The notes under the pieces are model-generated. The model worked only from the letters and a program-made list of their open reading frames with translations. It made no database searches and had not been told where the DNA came from. Positions 44,675-56,369 of a DNA stretch of 64,000 nucleotides are shown piece after piece. Positions within the stretch are counted from its first letter, which is position 1. Each line of letters begins with the position of its first letter. A program made the translations under genes and the position numbers. Origin of the DNA: Proteles cristata cristata (lineage: Eukaryota; Chordata; Mammalia; Carnivora; Hyaenidae); NCBI GenBank assembly GCA_017311185.1, contig JAESUZ010003171.1, forward strand, positions 1,798,001-1,862,000. The letters are read 5' to 3'.

Positions 44675-46813
44675 AACCCAAACCAGGACATGGAGTATAC
44701 AAAAGTTGTATTTGTTTTTCTACATACATTTTAGAGAAGTGAGCTGTATAAGCTGCACTTGAGAGAAAGGACTCTTCCTTTCAGCTGTAGTAATTTACCT
44801 CCTGCTGCATCTTTCGGTGGCCCCAGGGGCAGGCATTCAGGAGCAAGACAGTTTGGACATGACACACTATCCTCCCTGGCTCAAGGAAATCAGAACCTTT
44901 TAGCCACATTATTGCCTGGGGAGCCCTGAGATTCCTTTTCCACACAACCCCTGTAAAGTTATACTATGTGCAAATTAGACTCTAAACCAGACTGAGCTCT
45001 CAGCTGCCTTACCTCATCTCCATTCCAAACAACCAACATGCAAACAAACTTTTGGAACACAGCTCTCCTATTTCTGACACCTTTCCTTCTCTAATATTCT
45101 GTTCCCTTTGTTCTAGATCAGGCCTTCTGATGTCCAAGTAAGCAGTACTTTGGCGGTCTCTTTTTTCCCCATTCCCTACTCAATCTGTAACCTTGGGTAA
45201 AGGGAAAGCAGGTGAAAATTACTTGTTTTTCTTCTTTGGGTCCTTGGCTCATTGTCTACTTGGGTTTTAGTTAAGTCTCGTAGTCGTGACCCTAGGCTGA
45301 TCCCTAACCAAGCATTTTAATCATGCCAGCCAGTCTCCTCCTACCTGTCCCCTTTGGGTCCCATGTCACCCTTGCCTCCTCTTGCAGCAAGTACCACAGA
45401 CGCTGCTTTCCTCAGGCTTGCCCTGGCAGTCCCCTAGACGATTCCTATTACCTCGCTTACTACAAAAGGAAGAAGCTCCCGGCTAAGAGAGACCCATACT
45501 CGTAAGACCCTGGCTTTTGCAGATGATTAGTGAACTCCTTCCAAGCTTATATCCCATGGATGGTAAAGGTAATCAGTATTCAGACCAGCCACTTGAGTCA
45601 GCAGCATGATTTTTAGGTTACACAAAGAGATGGTTTATCAAGAAAAAAGAAGAGCAGCTCCAAGGTCATTCTCAGTGGTCTGTGTCATCTGTGACATCCC
45701 CTGTAGACCTGTTTCTCTGGCTTTACCGTCATCCAAAGAGTGACCTTGAACATGCCAGCTTGACTTTTAGGAGGCCTTGCGGTGTTTGCACATTATGTAA
45801 TGTCTGTGCTTTGGTAGAAATCTTACAGAAACAAACGGAGGAAGTTTGCTAGTCCAAGTAGTGGATAATAAATCCTGCCCTATCTAGATAGAAACTGATT
45901 TTCTGTATCCTTTGGTTTATACACATATTTTTTTGTTGTAGTAAAGTCTGAAAAATTCAGGGAACCAAAATATTCAAGCATCTCAAATGCTGCTGCCCTT
46001 TTGGCAAAGATGGCACTTCCTGTAGGCTAAGATTCTATGTATTAGCCTCCTTCACCAAACTGAGTAAAACCACTTCCTCTCCAGCATTCAAAGAGTAGCC
46101 CTAATTCAATTAGCATACTTTATAAAGTTTACCACAGTGTCCATCAAATGAATTTACATAATTAGATTGTTTTAAGTGTTGTTTTCAAAGAAAATATATG
46201 GGGTTTTTTACTTTAATTCTGGAATGTTTGCTACTACATATTTTCTTTACAATAGATGTTCTTCTATTTCATTAGAAATAGGCTTTTCACTGAGACAGCT
46301 AAATTGGATTTCCTGATCAAAGCCGAAAGCAAATATATTTTAGCTTAGCAGTATCACAGGTCAAGATAATTAACTTTAAAAAATATTCTGGGGTCTTTTC
46401 ATTAGGCCGAATGGTAGTTCTAATTCCTCTCAGTTACCTAACTAGAAAAAACAGTGCAGAGACAAAGGTTATTCCTGATAGGTTATGTTACTTTGTTGCA
46501 TACATTCTTGTAAAAACCAAAAGAAAAAACAAACAAAAAGCTTTCATTATCTTTCCTTTACTTGATCTATATGGAAATAGCTTTTTAAAACATGTACAAT
46601 GATTTGAAATGAACTCTTCAACGAACTGAAACATAAGCTTTACTACAGAATCACAAGTTGCTTCTCCGAATATTTTTAATTCAATCTCAGAATAATTTTT
46701 TGAATAAGACAAAATCAGGCTCCCTTGTTACCTCTCCTCTCATTTATGTGTGTAGCTTAGAAACTTTGTATTTATAAAAGGCAACTGCAGCTTTAATAAT
46801 TCACAGACGTTTA
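44675..46813. other. 2.1 kb unique intron stretch
   Basis: No named repeat recognised. 45320-45505 has an open frame of 60 codons (proline- and cysteine-bearing) with no recognised domain. 44760-45130 is GC-richer than the flanks. Confidence 0.45.
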
Positions 46814-47040
46814 GGGGCGCCTGGGTGGCTTAGTCGGTTAAGCATCCGACTTTCACTTAGGTCATGATCTCGCGGTTCGTGGGTTCGGCCCCGTGTCGGG
46901 CTCTGTGCTGACTGCCGGCTCAGAGCCTGGAGCCTGTTTCAGTCTGTGACTCCCTCTCTCTCTGACCCTTCCCGGCTCACGCTGTCTCTCTCTCTCCTAG
47001 AAATAAATAGAAACATAAAAAAAATAATAATTAAAAAAAA
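46814..47040 (+). mobile_element. young tRNA-derived felid SINE with perfect 20-bp TSD
   Basis: GGGGCGCCTGGGTGGCTTAG head; near-consensus, ending in an AAATAAATAGAAACATAAAA-type tail. TAATAATTCACAGACGTTTA at 46794-46813 is exactly repeated at 47041-47060. Confidence 0.97.
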
Positions 47041-47083
47041 TAATAATTCACAGACGTTTAGCCTAAAATACAGCATGAAGGAG

Positions 47084-47085
<2 letters not shown>

Positions 47086-47119
<34 letters not shown>
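47086..47119. repeat. (GT)n microsatellite
   Basis: About 17 uninterrupted GT units; likely length-polymorphic. Confidence 0.93.
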
Positions 47120-47120
<1 letters not shown>

Positions 47121-47847
47121 GGTCAGTATTAGGATTTAGGACAAAAGGCGATTGGATACAACACTAGAATATCATCTCTGGTTTAGAATTAGGTCATTCA
47201 ATGAAGACTTTACTACGTTTTTCTAAAGAAATTTATATATGTGTGTGTATAAATGTATATAATCTGCCGCTCTAAAAAGCTGTATTATTTTTTTCTAAAA
47301 AATAAATACACCTTCAGTTGTGTTTTTCACTTTGGTGAACTTAGTGTCACTGAAATAAGATGACCTATTTGCGGACTAAATGGATAGTTATAATAACCAG
47401 TCTAATGGCAACACCAGACAAACGGGGACATTCTGTGGAGCCTTACTAGTGGTAGAGGGCCACCTGCCACCACAACATCAGGACTTGGCTTCCAGTCCCC
47501 AAGCTCTTCTTCAGACAACTATGTATGCATCTCCCCCAAACTTCCTATTATATCATGAATTATGGGTTTACGTCCCTCTGCATTGTCCCCCACTGCTGAG
47601 ACCAGTGCTGTATGAGGCCTAATTTTCGGCCGGTTTCAGCAGAAGCTCTTAGACTGTCCCCCATGCCTGGAGCGATTTGTCCCAGTCTTATACGAGTACC
47701 TCCCCACCAGACTCACCAGTGTCAGTGTGCTTCTGCCTCCACTTCCGGCCTCCGTTGTGAGGTCACCTCTTGCAGCAGGTTTTTTCTCCCACCCCCCATC
47801 GCCCCCAAAATACCCAACACCAGCTCAGTCCCATCCCATTTCATTTA
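47120..47847. other. unique intron stretch
   Basis: 47400-47850 is C-rich and GC-richer than its surroundings, with two overlapping short open frames that show no recognised domain. Confidence 0.45.
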
Positions 47848-47950
47848 ACAACCCTCACTGATACCTGTCATGAACCGAATACTCTGATAAGCACTGGAGA
47901 CAGTAGTAAATGAAACATAGCCCCTGCCTTTAATATAACTTCCAGCGTGG
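47848..47950 (-). repeat. L2 3'-end remnant, antisense
   Basis: CTCTGATAAGCACTGGAGAC, AGTAGTAAATGAAACATAGC and CCCTGCCTTTAATATAAC resemble an antisense L2 3' end. Confidence 0.62.
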
Positions 47951-49509
47951 AAGAATTTTAACACATCACCGTTAGGGCCATCGTGAGAACAGCCACAGGG
48001 CATGAGTGATACCAATAGAGGAGAAATCAGTTCTACCTAGGTACGGAAGGGAAGAGAAGAGAGATGAGTTTGGACTTGAAGATGACTTGGGATTTTTCCA
48101 GAGAGTTGAAAAATCACAGCAGTACCTGTGACTGAGGTCAGCAAAAGGCAGTCTTCTGTCGTACATTACATGTAATTGGAAGAGCTTAGTGACACTTAGT
48201 CTGGCCTGTGAGATGCAAGTCCCACGGGTCCCTCCAGTGCCAGCCCGCACTCCTTTTCCATTAGCCACTGTCCTGTGACGTGAAGGCCTGTAGTGACACT
48301 TGAACACCAAGCAGGTTCAAAGATACGATAGCTAAGGAAATAGAGTATCAGACTCCGTGGCAAGTTTTTTTACACCTGCATTTAGATTTGTAATGGGGAA
48401 AAAAAGTAAACAACTCATACTCTCCCAAATCATTCTCTTTCCTTCATGTTTTTCTTTCCATTACTCCTGCTTCTGGATATTTCCTTCACTGTGGTGCTTG
48501 AAACTCTGAATTCTGCTGGGTTTCCAGGAATGCTGTTGACAGCCACTGCCAAGAGAAATGTGTTTTCCCCTTAGGAAATTACATGTCCATTTGGTATTAT
48601 TATTTCTGACCACTGTGTTGTGTTACAAGCATTTCTGAGGAATGAAAAAAAATGGCTTCCTTGGAGCAATTACTGGAAAGGAAACTGGTATGTTACTTTC
48701 TTAAAAAAGTGTACTTAGAAATTATCAGAAAAAAAATAGAAGTAAAGGAAGGGTGAGATACATTCCCTGATTAAAATTTTACTTTTAGAAATATAAAATT
48801 CCTTACCAAGTTATTCAGATTTTTAAGTTGTTTCTAATTGAAGAATGACATACAGAAAAGTGATTAAAACATCAATGCTTTTACTTCCACGAACTATCCC
48901 AAAGCAAACTCCCATATAGCTCCCACTCAGCTCAACATGACTGCCTGGATCTCAGAAACCTCCCTGATGGCCCTGCACATCCAGAATTCCACTTCAGAGC
49001 TCATTCAGATTGTTGGCAAAGTCCAGTTTATGTGGCTTTGTGACTGAGGTCCCCATTCTTTTGCTCACTCTGAGCCAGTGGTCCCTCTCAGCTCCTAGCG
49101 GTCACTCTCCATTCCTTTCTAAATGCTCCTTCTTCAAACCAGCAGTGGTACTTCTAATCCAGTTAGCACTTTGAGTCTCTAACTTCCTCTTCTCCCACCA
49201 GCCAGAGGAAAACTCAGATTTTGAAGGACTTCTATGATTAGGTTAGACTCACCAGGATAATTACCTTTAAAGTCATCTCTGCTCTATAACGTAACCTAGT
49301 CATGGAGGTAATATGTCATCAGATTTATAGGTTCCACCCACACTCAAAAGGGAACGAATCCCAGGAGGGCAAGGATTATTTGTTTCATCTTAGAATTCTG
49401 CCTGCCACATACCACCTATTTTCTGCTGCTCTTCAATGCTACCTCTGTCAGAAATCCAGTATCCATATATGTGTAGTCATTTCCAAAAGAGTTTTTGTAG
49501 AGTCACTAT
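47951..49509. other. 1.6 kb mostly unique intron stretch
   Basis: 48830-48960 vaguely resembles an antisense L1 3' UTR (TTGAAGAATGACATACAGAA). Nothing else can be supported. Confidence 0.45.
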
Positions 49510-50505
49510 TATTTCTTCTTTAAATATTTGGTAGAGTGGACCAATGAAGTCCTCGTGCCCTGGAGTTTTCTTTGTGAAAAGGCTTTAAATTACAAATTTA
49601 ATTTCTTTCATATAAGACTTTTCAGGTTATCTGTTTTCAAGTAAGCTTAAAATTTTGTCTTTGTTGTAGATTTTATTCGTTTTTATCTAAGTTGTTGAAT
49701 TTCTTGGCATAAAATTGTTCCCAAAATTACCTTGATTATCCTTTTGGTATCTGTAAAATCTATAGGATGTCACTTCTCTTTCCTGATATTTGGTAATGTT
49801 TTATGTCTCATGTCTTCCCACATGTTTTTTTCCTGATCAGTCTGGCTAAAGGTTTATCAATTTTACCGAACTTATTCTTGGTGTTATTTATTTTCTCAGT
49901 TGTTTTTCTGGCTTCTAATTAATTAATTTCTGCTATGAGCGTTCTTGTTTATTCTGCCTACTTTCAAGTTAATTTTCTTTTTCTAGTTTCTTACGGTGGA
50001 ACAGAGGTCATTTAGTTGAGATCTTTTTCCACTTATAAAATAGGGTTTTGGTGCTTTATAAACTGCTCTCTAAATACTGCTGTGGTCATGTTCCACAAAT
50101 TTTGATATGTTGTGTTTTTCTTTTTATTCACTTCACAATACTCTTTTATTTCCCTTTAGATTTCTTCTTTGACCCAGGGGTTATTTAGAAATGTGTTACT
50201 TCATTTCTAGATATCTGGAGCTTTTCCAGATATCCTTCTGTTATTGATTTCTAATTTGGTTCCATTATGGCCAGAAAACATATTTTGTATGATTTTATTT
50301 AAATGGATTGATACATGTTTTATGGACCAGGATATAGCTTAACTTGGGAAATGCTCTGTGGATACTTTAAAAGAATGTATATTCTGTTCTTATTGGATAG
50401 ACTGTTCTATAGATGTCACTTTGGTCAGGTTGATTGATGATGTCATTTTCTGTATCCTTAGTGATTTTCCTCCCTAACTGTTCTATCAATTATTAGAATA
50501 TGTTA

Positions 50506-50720
50506 AAGCGCCTGGGTAGTTCAGTCAGTCAGTTAAGTGTTCGACTTAGGCTCAGGTCATGATCTCACAGTCCATAAGTTCCAGCCCCGTGTTGGGCTCT
50601 GTGCTGACAGCTCAGAGCCTGGAGCCTGCTTTGGATTCTGTGTCTCTTTCTCTCTCTCTGCCCCTCCCCAGCTTGTGCTCTGTCTCTCTGTTAAAAAAAA
50701 TAAATAAATAAAAATAAAAG
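50506..50720 (+). mobile_element. tRNA-derived felid SINE
   Basis: AAGCGCCTGGGTAGTTCAGT head (with an extra CAGT unit), TGATCTCACAGTCCATAAGT, CT-rich part and AAATAAATAAAAATAAAAG tail; inserted in the old L1. Confidence 0.9.
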
Positions 50721-50736
50721 TTTATAGAAGATATCA

Positions 50737-50912
50737 GGGCACCTGGGTGGAAACATCCAACTCTCAGTTTCAGTTTCAGCTAAGGACATGATCTTGCAGT
50801 TTGTAAGTTCAAGCCCTCCTTCAGGCTCCACACTGAAAGTGTGGATTTTCTCTTTCTCTCTGCCCCTCCCCTGTATGTGCTCTCTAAATAAATAAATAAA
50901 CAAACTTTTAAA
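50737..50912 (+). mobile_element. shortened tRNA-derived felid SINE
   Basis: GGGCACCTGGGTGGAAACAT head lacking the usual CTCAGTCGGTTAAG A-box part, then CATGATCTTGCAGTTTGTAA and a short CT tract and A tail. Confidence 0.87.
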
Positions 50913-51746
50913 ATTTAATTATTAGAGGATGAGTATTGAAATCTCTGACTATATTTGTGGATTTGTCAATTTCTTTTTATATTTCTGTTAGTTCTTACTT
51001 CACATATTTTGAAGTTCAAACATACCAGGTGCATGAACATTTAGGACTTTTATATATTCCTGATGAATTGACCCTTTATCACTACAGAATCACCCTCTTT
51101 ATCTCTGGTAATATTATTGGCTCTGACATCCATTTTGTTTAATATTAATATAGTCATTCCACTTTTCTTTTGACTAATGTTGCATGATTTATCTTTTTCT
51201 GTCTTTTTACTTTTAGCTTATTTGTGTCTTTATATTAAGATCCATTTCTTGTTGGCAGCAAATGGTTGAATCTTGCTTTCTCACCCACTCTGCTTTTTGA
51301 TTTTAATGTTAAGACAATTTATATTTAGTGTAGTTATGAATAGGGCTGGGCTTAAATCTTCAATCTTGATATATATTTTCTATTTGTCTCCTATGTTCTT
51401 TGTTCCATTTTGCTTTTTTCTACCCTCCTATGAATTAGTTGGACATTTTATCTCCTTCATTGGATGATTAGTTATTCTTTGTTTTGCTGTTTCAGAGGTT
51501 GCTTTAGGATTTGCAATGAACACTTTTAACTTTTACAGTCTGCAAATGACATACCACTTGAAGTATGCCATAAGAAACTTAACTACAGTAAGCCTTTTCT
51601 CCTTCCTAGCATTTGTGATATTGTTGTCATATATTTTACTTTGATATGGTATTACTATTTTTTAAACAGTCAATTGTCCTATAAAAAGATATAAATAACA
51701 GAAAAATTGTATTTTAAATTTACCCACATAATTACTATTTCTCCTT

Positions 51747-51795
51747 TTTTAATTTTTTCATTTTTGAGAGAGAGAAAATCCCAAGCAGGCTCTTG
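51747..51795 (-). mobile_element. short felid SINE fragment, minus strand
   Basis: CATTTTTGAGAGAGAGAAAA, then TCCCAAGCAGGCTC: only the tail-proximal quarter of the SINE; the head is missing. Confidence 0.7.
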
Positions 51796-52045
51796 GGTAG
51801 GAAAAGTCTACCATCTTTTTGCTTCAGGTATTTCTCATAACATTTCTTTTAGTTTCAATGGTAGTTAATTCTTTTAGTTTTTGTATACCTGAAAGCCAAT
51901 TTTACTAACTATAAAATTCTAGATTGGCAAGGCTTTTTTTTTTCCCTTTCATTACTTTAAAAGTGTTCCTCTACTGTCTCCTAATTACATCATTTTTAGA
52001 AGAAATCTTCTGTCATTTTATGTCTTGGTCCCTCTATAAGTAATA

Positions 52046-52357
52046 CAGTTGACCCTTAAACAATGTGGGCAGTAGGGGCACCAACCCCCCAAGCAGTCAA
52101 AATTCTTTATCTAACTTTTGACTCCCCCAAAATTTAACTATTAATAGCCTGTTGAGCAGAAGCCTTACAGATAACAGAAACAGTCAGTTAACACATATTT
52201 TGTAGGTTATATACTATATTCATACAAGAAAGTAAGCTAGAGAAAAAATCATAAGGAAGAGAAAATTTATTTCCAGTCCTGTCCTGTATTTATGAAAAAG
52301 AATCTATGTATAAGTGAACCCACACAATTCAAACCCCTGTTGATCAAGTGTCAACTG
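52046..52357. mobile_element. Tigger/pogo-like nonautonomous DNA transposon
   Basis: Terminal inverted repeats CAGTTGACCCTTAAACAATG at the left and CAAGTGTCAACTG at the right, with a TA next to the left end. Inside are CTTTTGACTCCCCCAAAATT and GTAAGCTAGAGAAAAAATCA. It carries no transposase; inserted in the old antisense L1. Confidence 0.82.
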
Positions 52358-52865
52358 TGTGTCATTTTTCTCTGTCTACTTTTAAGATTTTCTCTTTATC
52401 ACTAGTTTGAAGGAATTCATTAGGTACTTTAATATAATTTTCTTCATGGTTCTTGTGCTTTGGGATTCTTTGAGCTTCTTGGATTTGTAGGTTTATGGCT
52501 TTAATATTTTAATATTTTTTCTGATTTTTTTTTTGTACCTCCCTCCTTCAAAGACTCCAATCACGTAGTATATGACACCACTTGAAAGTTCACTTGTGGG
52601 TCATTGATGTTCTGTCCTTCCCCTCCTCCTCCTCTCCCCCACTTTCTTTCTCTCTGTGTTTTCTTTTGGATAGTTTCTATTTCTGTCTTCAATTCACTAA
52701 ATTTTTTTATGATGTCTACTCTACTCTTATCCCATCCAGTGTTTTTTTCATCTGTAGAAGTTTGATATGAGTCTTTCTTATATCTTCCATAATTTTATTT
52801 AACATGTTCAATATTTCTCACTTCTCAAATATATGGTATAGGTTATAAAACTTTCAATATCTGAA

Positions 52866-54360
52866 AATACCAATTTTTTAAATAGGTTAATTTTGATATA
52901 ATTAAAATGCCATAAAACTCACTCCTTTAAAGTGCACAATTCAGTGGGGTTTTTTTAGTATAATCTTAAGAGTAGTGCAACCATGACAACCAGTCTGACT
53001 TTAAAATATTTTCATCACCTCAAAGGGAGCCCTATGCCCATCACTACCCATTTCTCCCTTCCCCCAGTCCCTGACAACCACTCATCTACTTTCTCAATGT
53101 ATTTGCCTATAGTGCACATTTAATTATAAAAGGAATTATACAATATGTAGCCTTTTGTGGCTTGTTTCTTTCATTTAGCATGATGTGTCCAGAGTTCATT
53201 CATGTTGTAGCATATATTAGTACTTCATTATTGCTCAATAATATCCTATTGTATGGCAGTAGCATATGTTTATTTTCCATTTCTCATTTGATAGCCATGC
53301 ATTTGTTTCTACTTTTTGGTTATCACAAACAATGCTGCTATACCCATTGACGCAAAGCTTTGTGTGGACCTCTGTTTTCAGTTCTCTTGGGTTTGTTTAC
53401 ACCTACAATCGCAATCGCTGGATGTATGAGGTAACTCGATATTTAACATTTTGAGGAACTGTCCAACTGTTTCCACAGTGCTTGTACCAATTTACAGTGC
53501 TACCCACAATGTAGGAGGGTTTCAGTTTCTCTGCATCCCTGTCAACACTGGCTTTTGTTTGTCTTTTATCTTGTAGCATCCTAGTAGTGATGTGTGATGT
53601 GGTATCACATAGTTTTAATTGCATTTCATTGATGGCTCATGATGTTGAGCATCTTTTTACATGCTTATTGGCCATTTGTACATCTTTAGAGTAATGCCTG
53701 TTTAAATCCTTTGCCCACTTTTAATAAACTTTTTGTCTTTTTGTTGTTAAATTGTAAGAGTTCTTTATATATTCTGGATACTAGATCCTTATTAGATGTA
53801 CAATTTTCTTTCATTCTGTGGGTTGTCTTTCACTTTCATGACAGTGTCCTGTAAAGCTCAAGCAGTGTTAATTTTTATGAAAACCTGTTTAATTTCCCTT
53901 TTGTCACTTGTGCTTTTAATGCCATATTTTAGAACCCATTGCCTAATCTGAGATCATAAAGATTTTTCTTAGGTTTCCTTCCAAGAGTTTTATAGATTTA
54001 GTTGTTAAATTTAGGACTGTGATCCATTTTAAATTAATTTCTGTGTATAGTATGAGATAGTGGTCCAGCTCATCCCTTTGCATGTGTATATCCAACTTTC
54101 CCAGCACCATTTCTTGAATATTAACCAATTTTATTACCTTTGTCACTTTGGGGTCAGTTTTTATTAATTTTTTTTTCTTATCTTGGGTTGTATTTTCCTG
54201 CCTTTCATACTCAATAGCTATTTATGGGATGCTTTACATTGTTAATTTTACTTTGTTGGATGCTGGGTACTTTTGTATTTATGGTGATGTTCTTAAGCTT
54301 TGCTATGGGACAGTTATGTTACTTGGAAATAGTTGGATCCTTTCTGTTCTTGCTTTTAAG
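52866..54360 (-). mobile_element. old L1 3' UTR and ORF2 C-terminal half, antisense
   Basis: TTAAAGTGCACAATTCAGTG (3' UTR), CTGACAACCACTCATCTACT, GTTCATTCATGTTGTAGCAT, GTAAGAGTTCTTTATATATT, CTGGATACTAGATCCTTATT, TTTATAGATTTAGTTGTTAA and CACCATTTCTTGAATATTAA follow antisense L1. A separate element from 49510-52865, because its 3' end follows that element's 5' region. Confidence 0.85.
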
Positions 54361-54738
54361 CCTTGTTAGTTGGTTGCAGAACAGCATTTAGTTTAGGTCC
54401 TTCTGCAGATCTCTGGAGCTTGCTCCCCACCCGCTCCTTCAGCAGCTCTCCCCCCTCCACTACTCTGCCCTACAAAACCACTACACTGACCTCCCCATAC
54501 CAGCTCTGTCTCCTTGTTTGAAAATGTGCCCAGAATGTGTTTTAATCAGCTGTGGCAATATGACAGACATGGAGGACAGCTGCCTTTGGAATAAGAGTTT
54601 ATTACCCACAGCTCCAAGAGGAGTCAGGGTAGAAGGAAGGTATGAGGAAGGTGCAGGGATGTTAAGAGTCATCTTATTTGGAAGGAGAGGTTATTGGCAC
54701 TGATTAATTCTAGACCACAATAGAAAAAAATATGTTTT
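54361..54738. other. unique intron stretch
   Basis: Includes a C-rich patch at 54415-54490; no recognised exon or repeat. Confidence 0.5.
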
Positions 54739-54964
54739 GGGGCGCCTGGGTGGCTTAGTCGGTTAAGCGTCCGACTTTCGCTTAGGTCATGATCTCGCGG
54801 TTCGTGGGTTCGAGCCCCGCGTCGGGCTCTGTGCTGTCTGCCGGCTCAGAGCCTGGAGCCTCTTTCGGTCTGTGACTCCCTCTCTCTCTGACCCTCCCCT
54901 GCTCACGCTGTCTCTCTCTCTCCTAGAAATAAATAAAACATAAAAAAAAATTTAAAAAAAAAAA
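54739..54964 (+). mobile_element. young near-consensus felid SINE with perfect 17-bp TSD
   Basis: GGGGCGCCTGGGTGGCTTAG head, GGTTCGTGGGTTCGAGCCCC B-box region and all CG sites of the consensus kept; A-rich tail. AGAAAAAAATATGTTTT at 54722-54738 is exactly repeated at 54965-54981. Confidence 0.97.
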
Positions 54965-55071
54965 AGAAAAAAATATGTTTTACAAAATTTTAGGTATAGC
55001 TAACCAGTAAATAAAAACAGAATGTATCCACTCAGGCTATTAGTGAAAAGAAATTTTTCAAAGATAGTAAA

Positions 55072-55182
55072 GGGGCTCCTGTGGCTCAGTTGGAAGAGCA
55101 TTCAACTCTTGATCTCAGGGTTCAAGCCCCATGCTGAGGGTGAAGATTACTTTCATGAATAAATAAACTTTAAATAAATAGG
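55072..55182 (+). mobile_element. older short tRNA-derived carnivore SINE
   Basis: GGGGCTCCTGTGGCTCAGTT head and TGATCTCAGGGTTCAAGCCC, then directly an A-rich tail; lacks the long CT-rich segment of the other copies. Confidence 0.8.
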
Positions 55183-55329
55183 AAAAGAAAACATCATTCA
55201 CGTGAAAGGGTGTGGAAAGAAGTGTTACAAATCACAAGGAAGTAAAGCATATACAAAACAGGATGACCGGAGTCAGACCAAAATATCTTTTTGATCAATA
55301 GATATGACTATGTTAGATCCTTTATTTAA

Positions 55330-55560
55330 GAGATACTTTCAAATTGCATTTTTAAAGAAGTCTACATATGATTTAAAGAGACATACTTAAAATGAGAAAA
55401 GATTGAAAGTAAAGAAAAGGAGATATATATATACCAGGCAATGATGACCAAAAAAATAAAAAAAAAAGGCAAAGTGACAATAATAATACCAATCAAATGA
55501 AAAGGCACACAGCATCGAATGAAAATTTTCATAGTAGTACAAGTAAGCCATGTAAATTAA
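55330..55560 (+). mobile_element. old L1 ORF2 fragment
   Basis: ATTTAAAGAGACATACTTAA, GATTGAAAGTAAAGAAAAGG, TATACCAGGCAATGATGACC resemble L1 ORF2; short and diverged. Confidence 0.6.
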
Positions 55561-56112
55561 TATCGTCTCTCATTTTCGTCTTCTTTCTTAGGTATGTGAC
55601 ATCTTAAAAGAGAGAGGGTCAATTTTGCTCATTATGCAGTCAGTACAATGGGACTAACCCTCATTAAAAGTGCTTAGCCTTTAAACCTACTTTAAACCCT
55701 TTTAGTTGTATCTTTAATTTTTAAAAATAGGTCAGGATAGCTTCACATTAGTAACTGCATGCAGTTTCCCTGGTATATATGATTTATCTGTGAAAGCCTG
55801 TGCTTCTAATACTTAAATCGTAAAAACACACTGATCAGGTGCACCACACACCATCCGCTGCGGTGTCTGATGTCAGGCCATCATACTGCTGTGTGTTGCT
55901 ATTGAGAAAGGCAGGTGAGGAGAAGAGCAGGTTCTTTTGTAGGACGTGCTCTTGCTTCCAGAGGCCTTGCCCTTTGCCTGACTCACACACCGCTCTTGGC
56001 CTCAGCGATATCTCACATCATATGATGCTTGCTGAAAGGAAAAGGGGGAACAGGTATTAAATACAGTGAATTTGATATGTGTTGTTTGCTCTGCGTATTC
56101 CCAATGTTTGAC

Positions 56113-56130
56113 TTTTTTTTTTTTTTTTTT
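56113..56130 (+). promoter_or_regulatory. LDAH: T18 polypyrimidine tract of the exon acceptor
   Basis: Eighteen consecutive T ending seven bases before the exon at 56138 (AATGTAG between). It serves as the pyrimidine tract of the 3' splice site. Confidence 0.75.
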
Positions 56131-56137
56131 AATGTAG

Positions 56138-56220
56138 CTAATGCTGCCTACCTTGGAGCCCAAGAAATGATGAAGGTGGTGGAGAGAGACAACGAAACCA
56201 TAAGAAAACATTTATCTAAG
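56138..56220 (+). CDS. LDAH: LDAH internal exon (ANAAYLG)
   Basis: The third LDAH exon in the window, 83 nt. The acceptor is TAG at 56135-56137, preceded by an 18-T run (56113-56130); the donor is AAG|GTAATC with GT at 56221. The first two bases CT complete a GCT (Ala) codon with the G left by the previous exon, giving ANAAYLGAQEMMKVVERDNE and then TIRKHLSK. The exon ends in phase 0, covering about residues 235-262. The expected following segment starts with a Leu-Thr-Phe-Tyr-Tyr motif and holds the catalytic Asp and His; I did not find it up to 64000, so the next exon lies beyond the window. The acidic and basic residue mix is typical of a surface helix after the cap region. The phases of all three exons agree, which supports this being the functional gene and not a pseudogene. 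Confidence 0.93.
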
Positions 56221-56369
56221 GTAATCACTTTCATGCCGCAAAGTAGTAAGTAGATGGGCAGCAAAATTTACTAAGCATGAAGGACTAGAACTGGTTAGAG
56301 TCTATAAGACCACAGGGTTTGTAGATTTTTATACAGAGTTCTACTTCTAGTTAAAATAAGGCAGTTCTG

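Larger units (their letters stand above)
49510..52865 (-). mobile_element. old L1 (ORF2 5' half to 5' region), antisense
   Basis: Antisense blocks in order: TTCTTCTTTGACCCAGGGGT (50161-), ATTTCTAATTTGGTTCCATT, AAAAGAATGTATATTCTGTT, GATGAGTATTGAAATCTCTG (50929-), GAATCACCCTCTTTATCTCT and TGAGCTTCTTGGATTTGTAG (52471-). T-rich because the L1 sense strand is A-rich. Interrupted by SINEs at 50506-50912 and a DNA transposon at 52046-52357. No intact frame. Confidence 0.85.
41999..56137 (+). other. LDAH: LDAH intron, 14.1 kb
   Basis: From GT at 41999 to AG at 56136-56137. The split Ala codon (G|CT) joins FCL to ANAAYLG as in human LDAH, so no constitutive exon is missing. Confidence 0.9.

Noticed and set aside
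47380..47848. possible exons in a GC-richer patch
   Set aside because: Frames overlap without a recognised protein and do not fit any missing part of LDAH.
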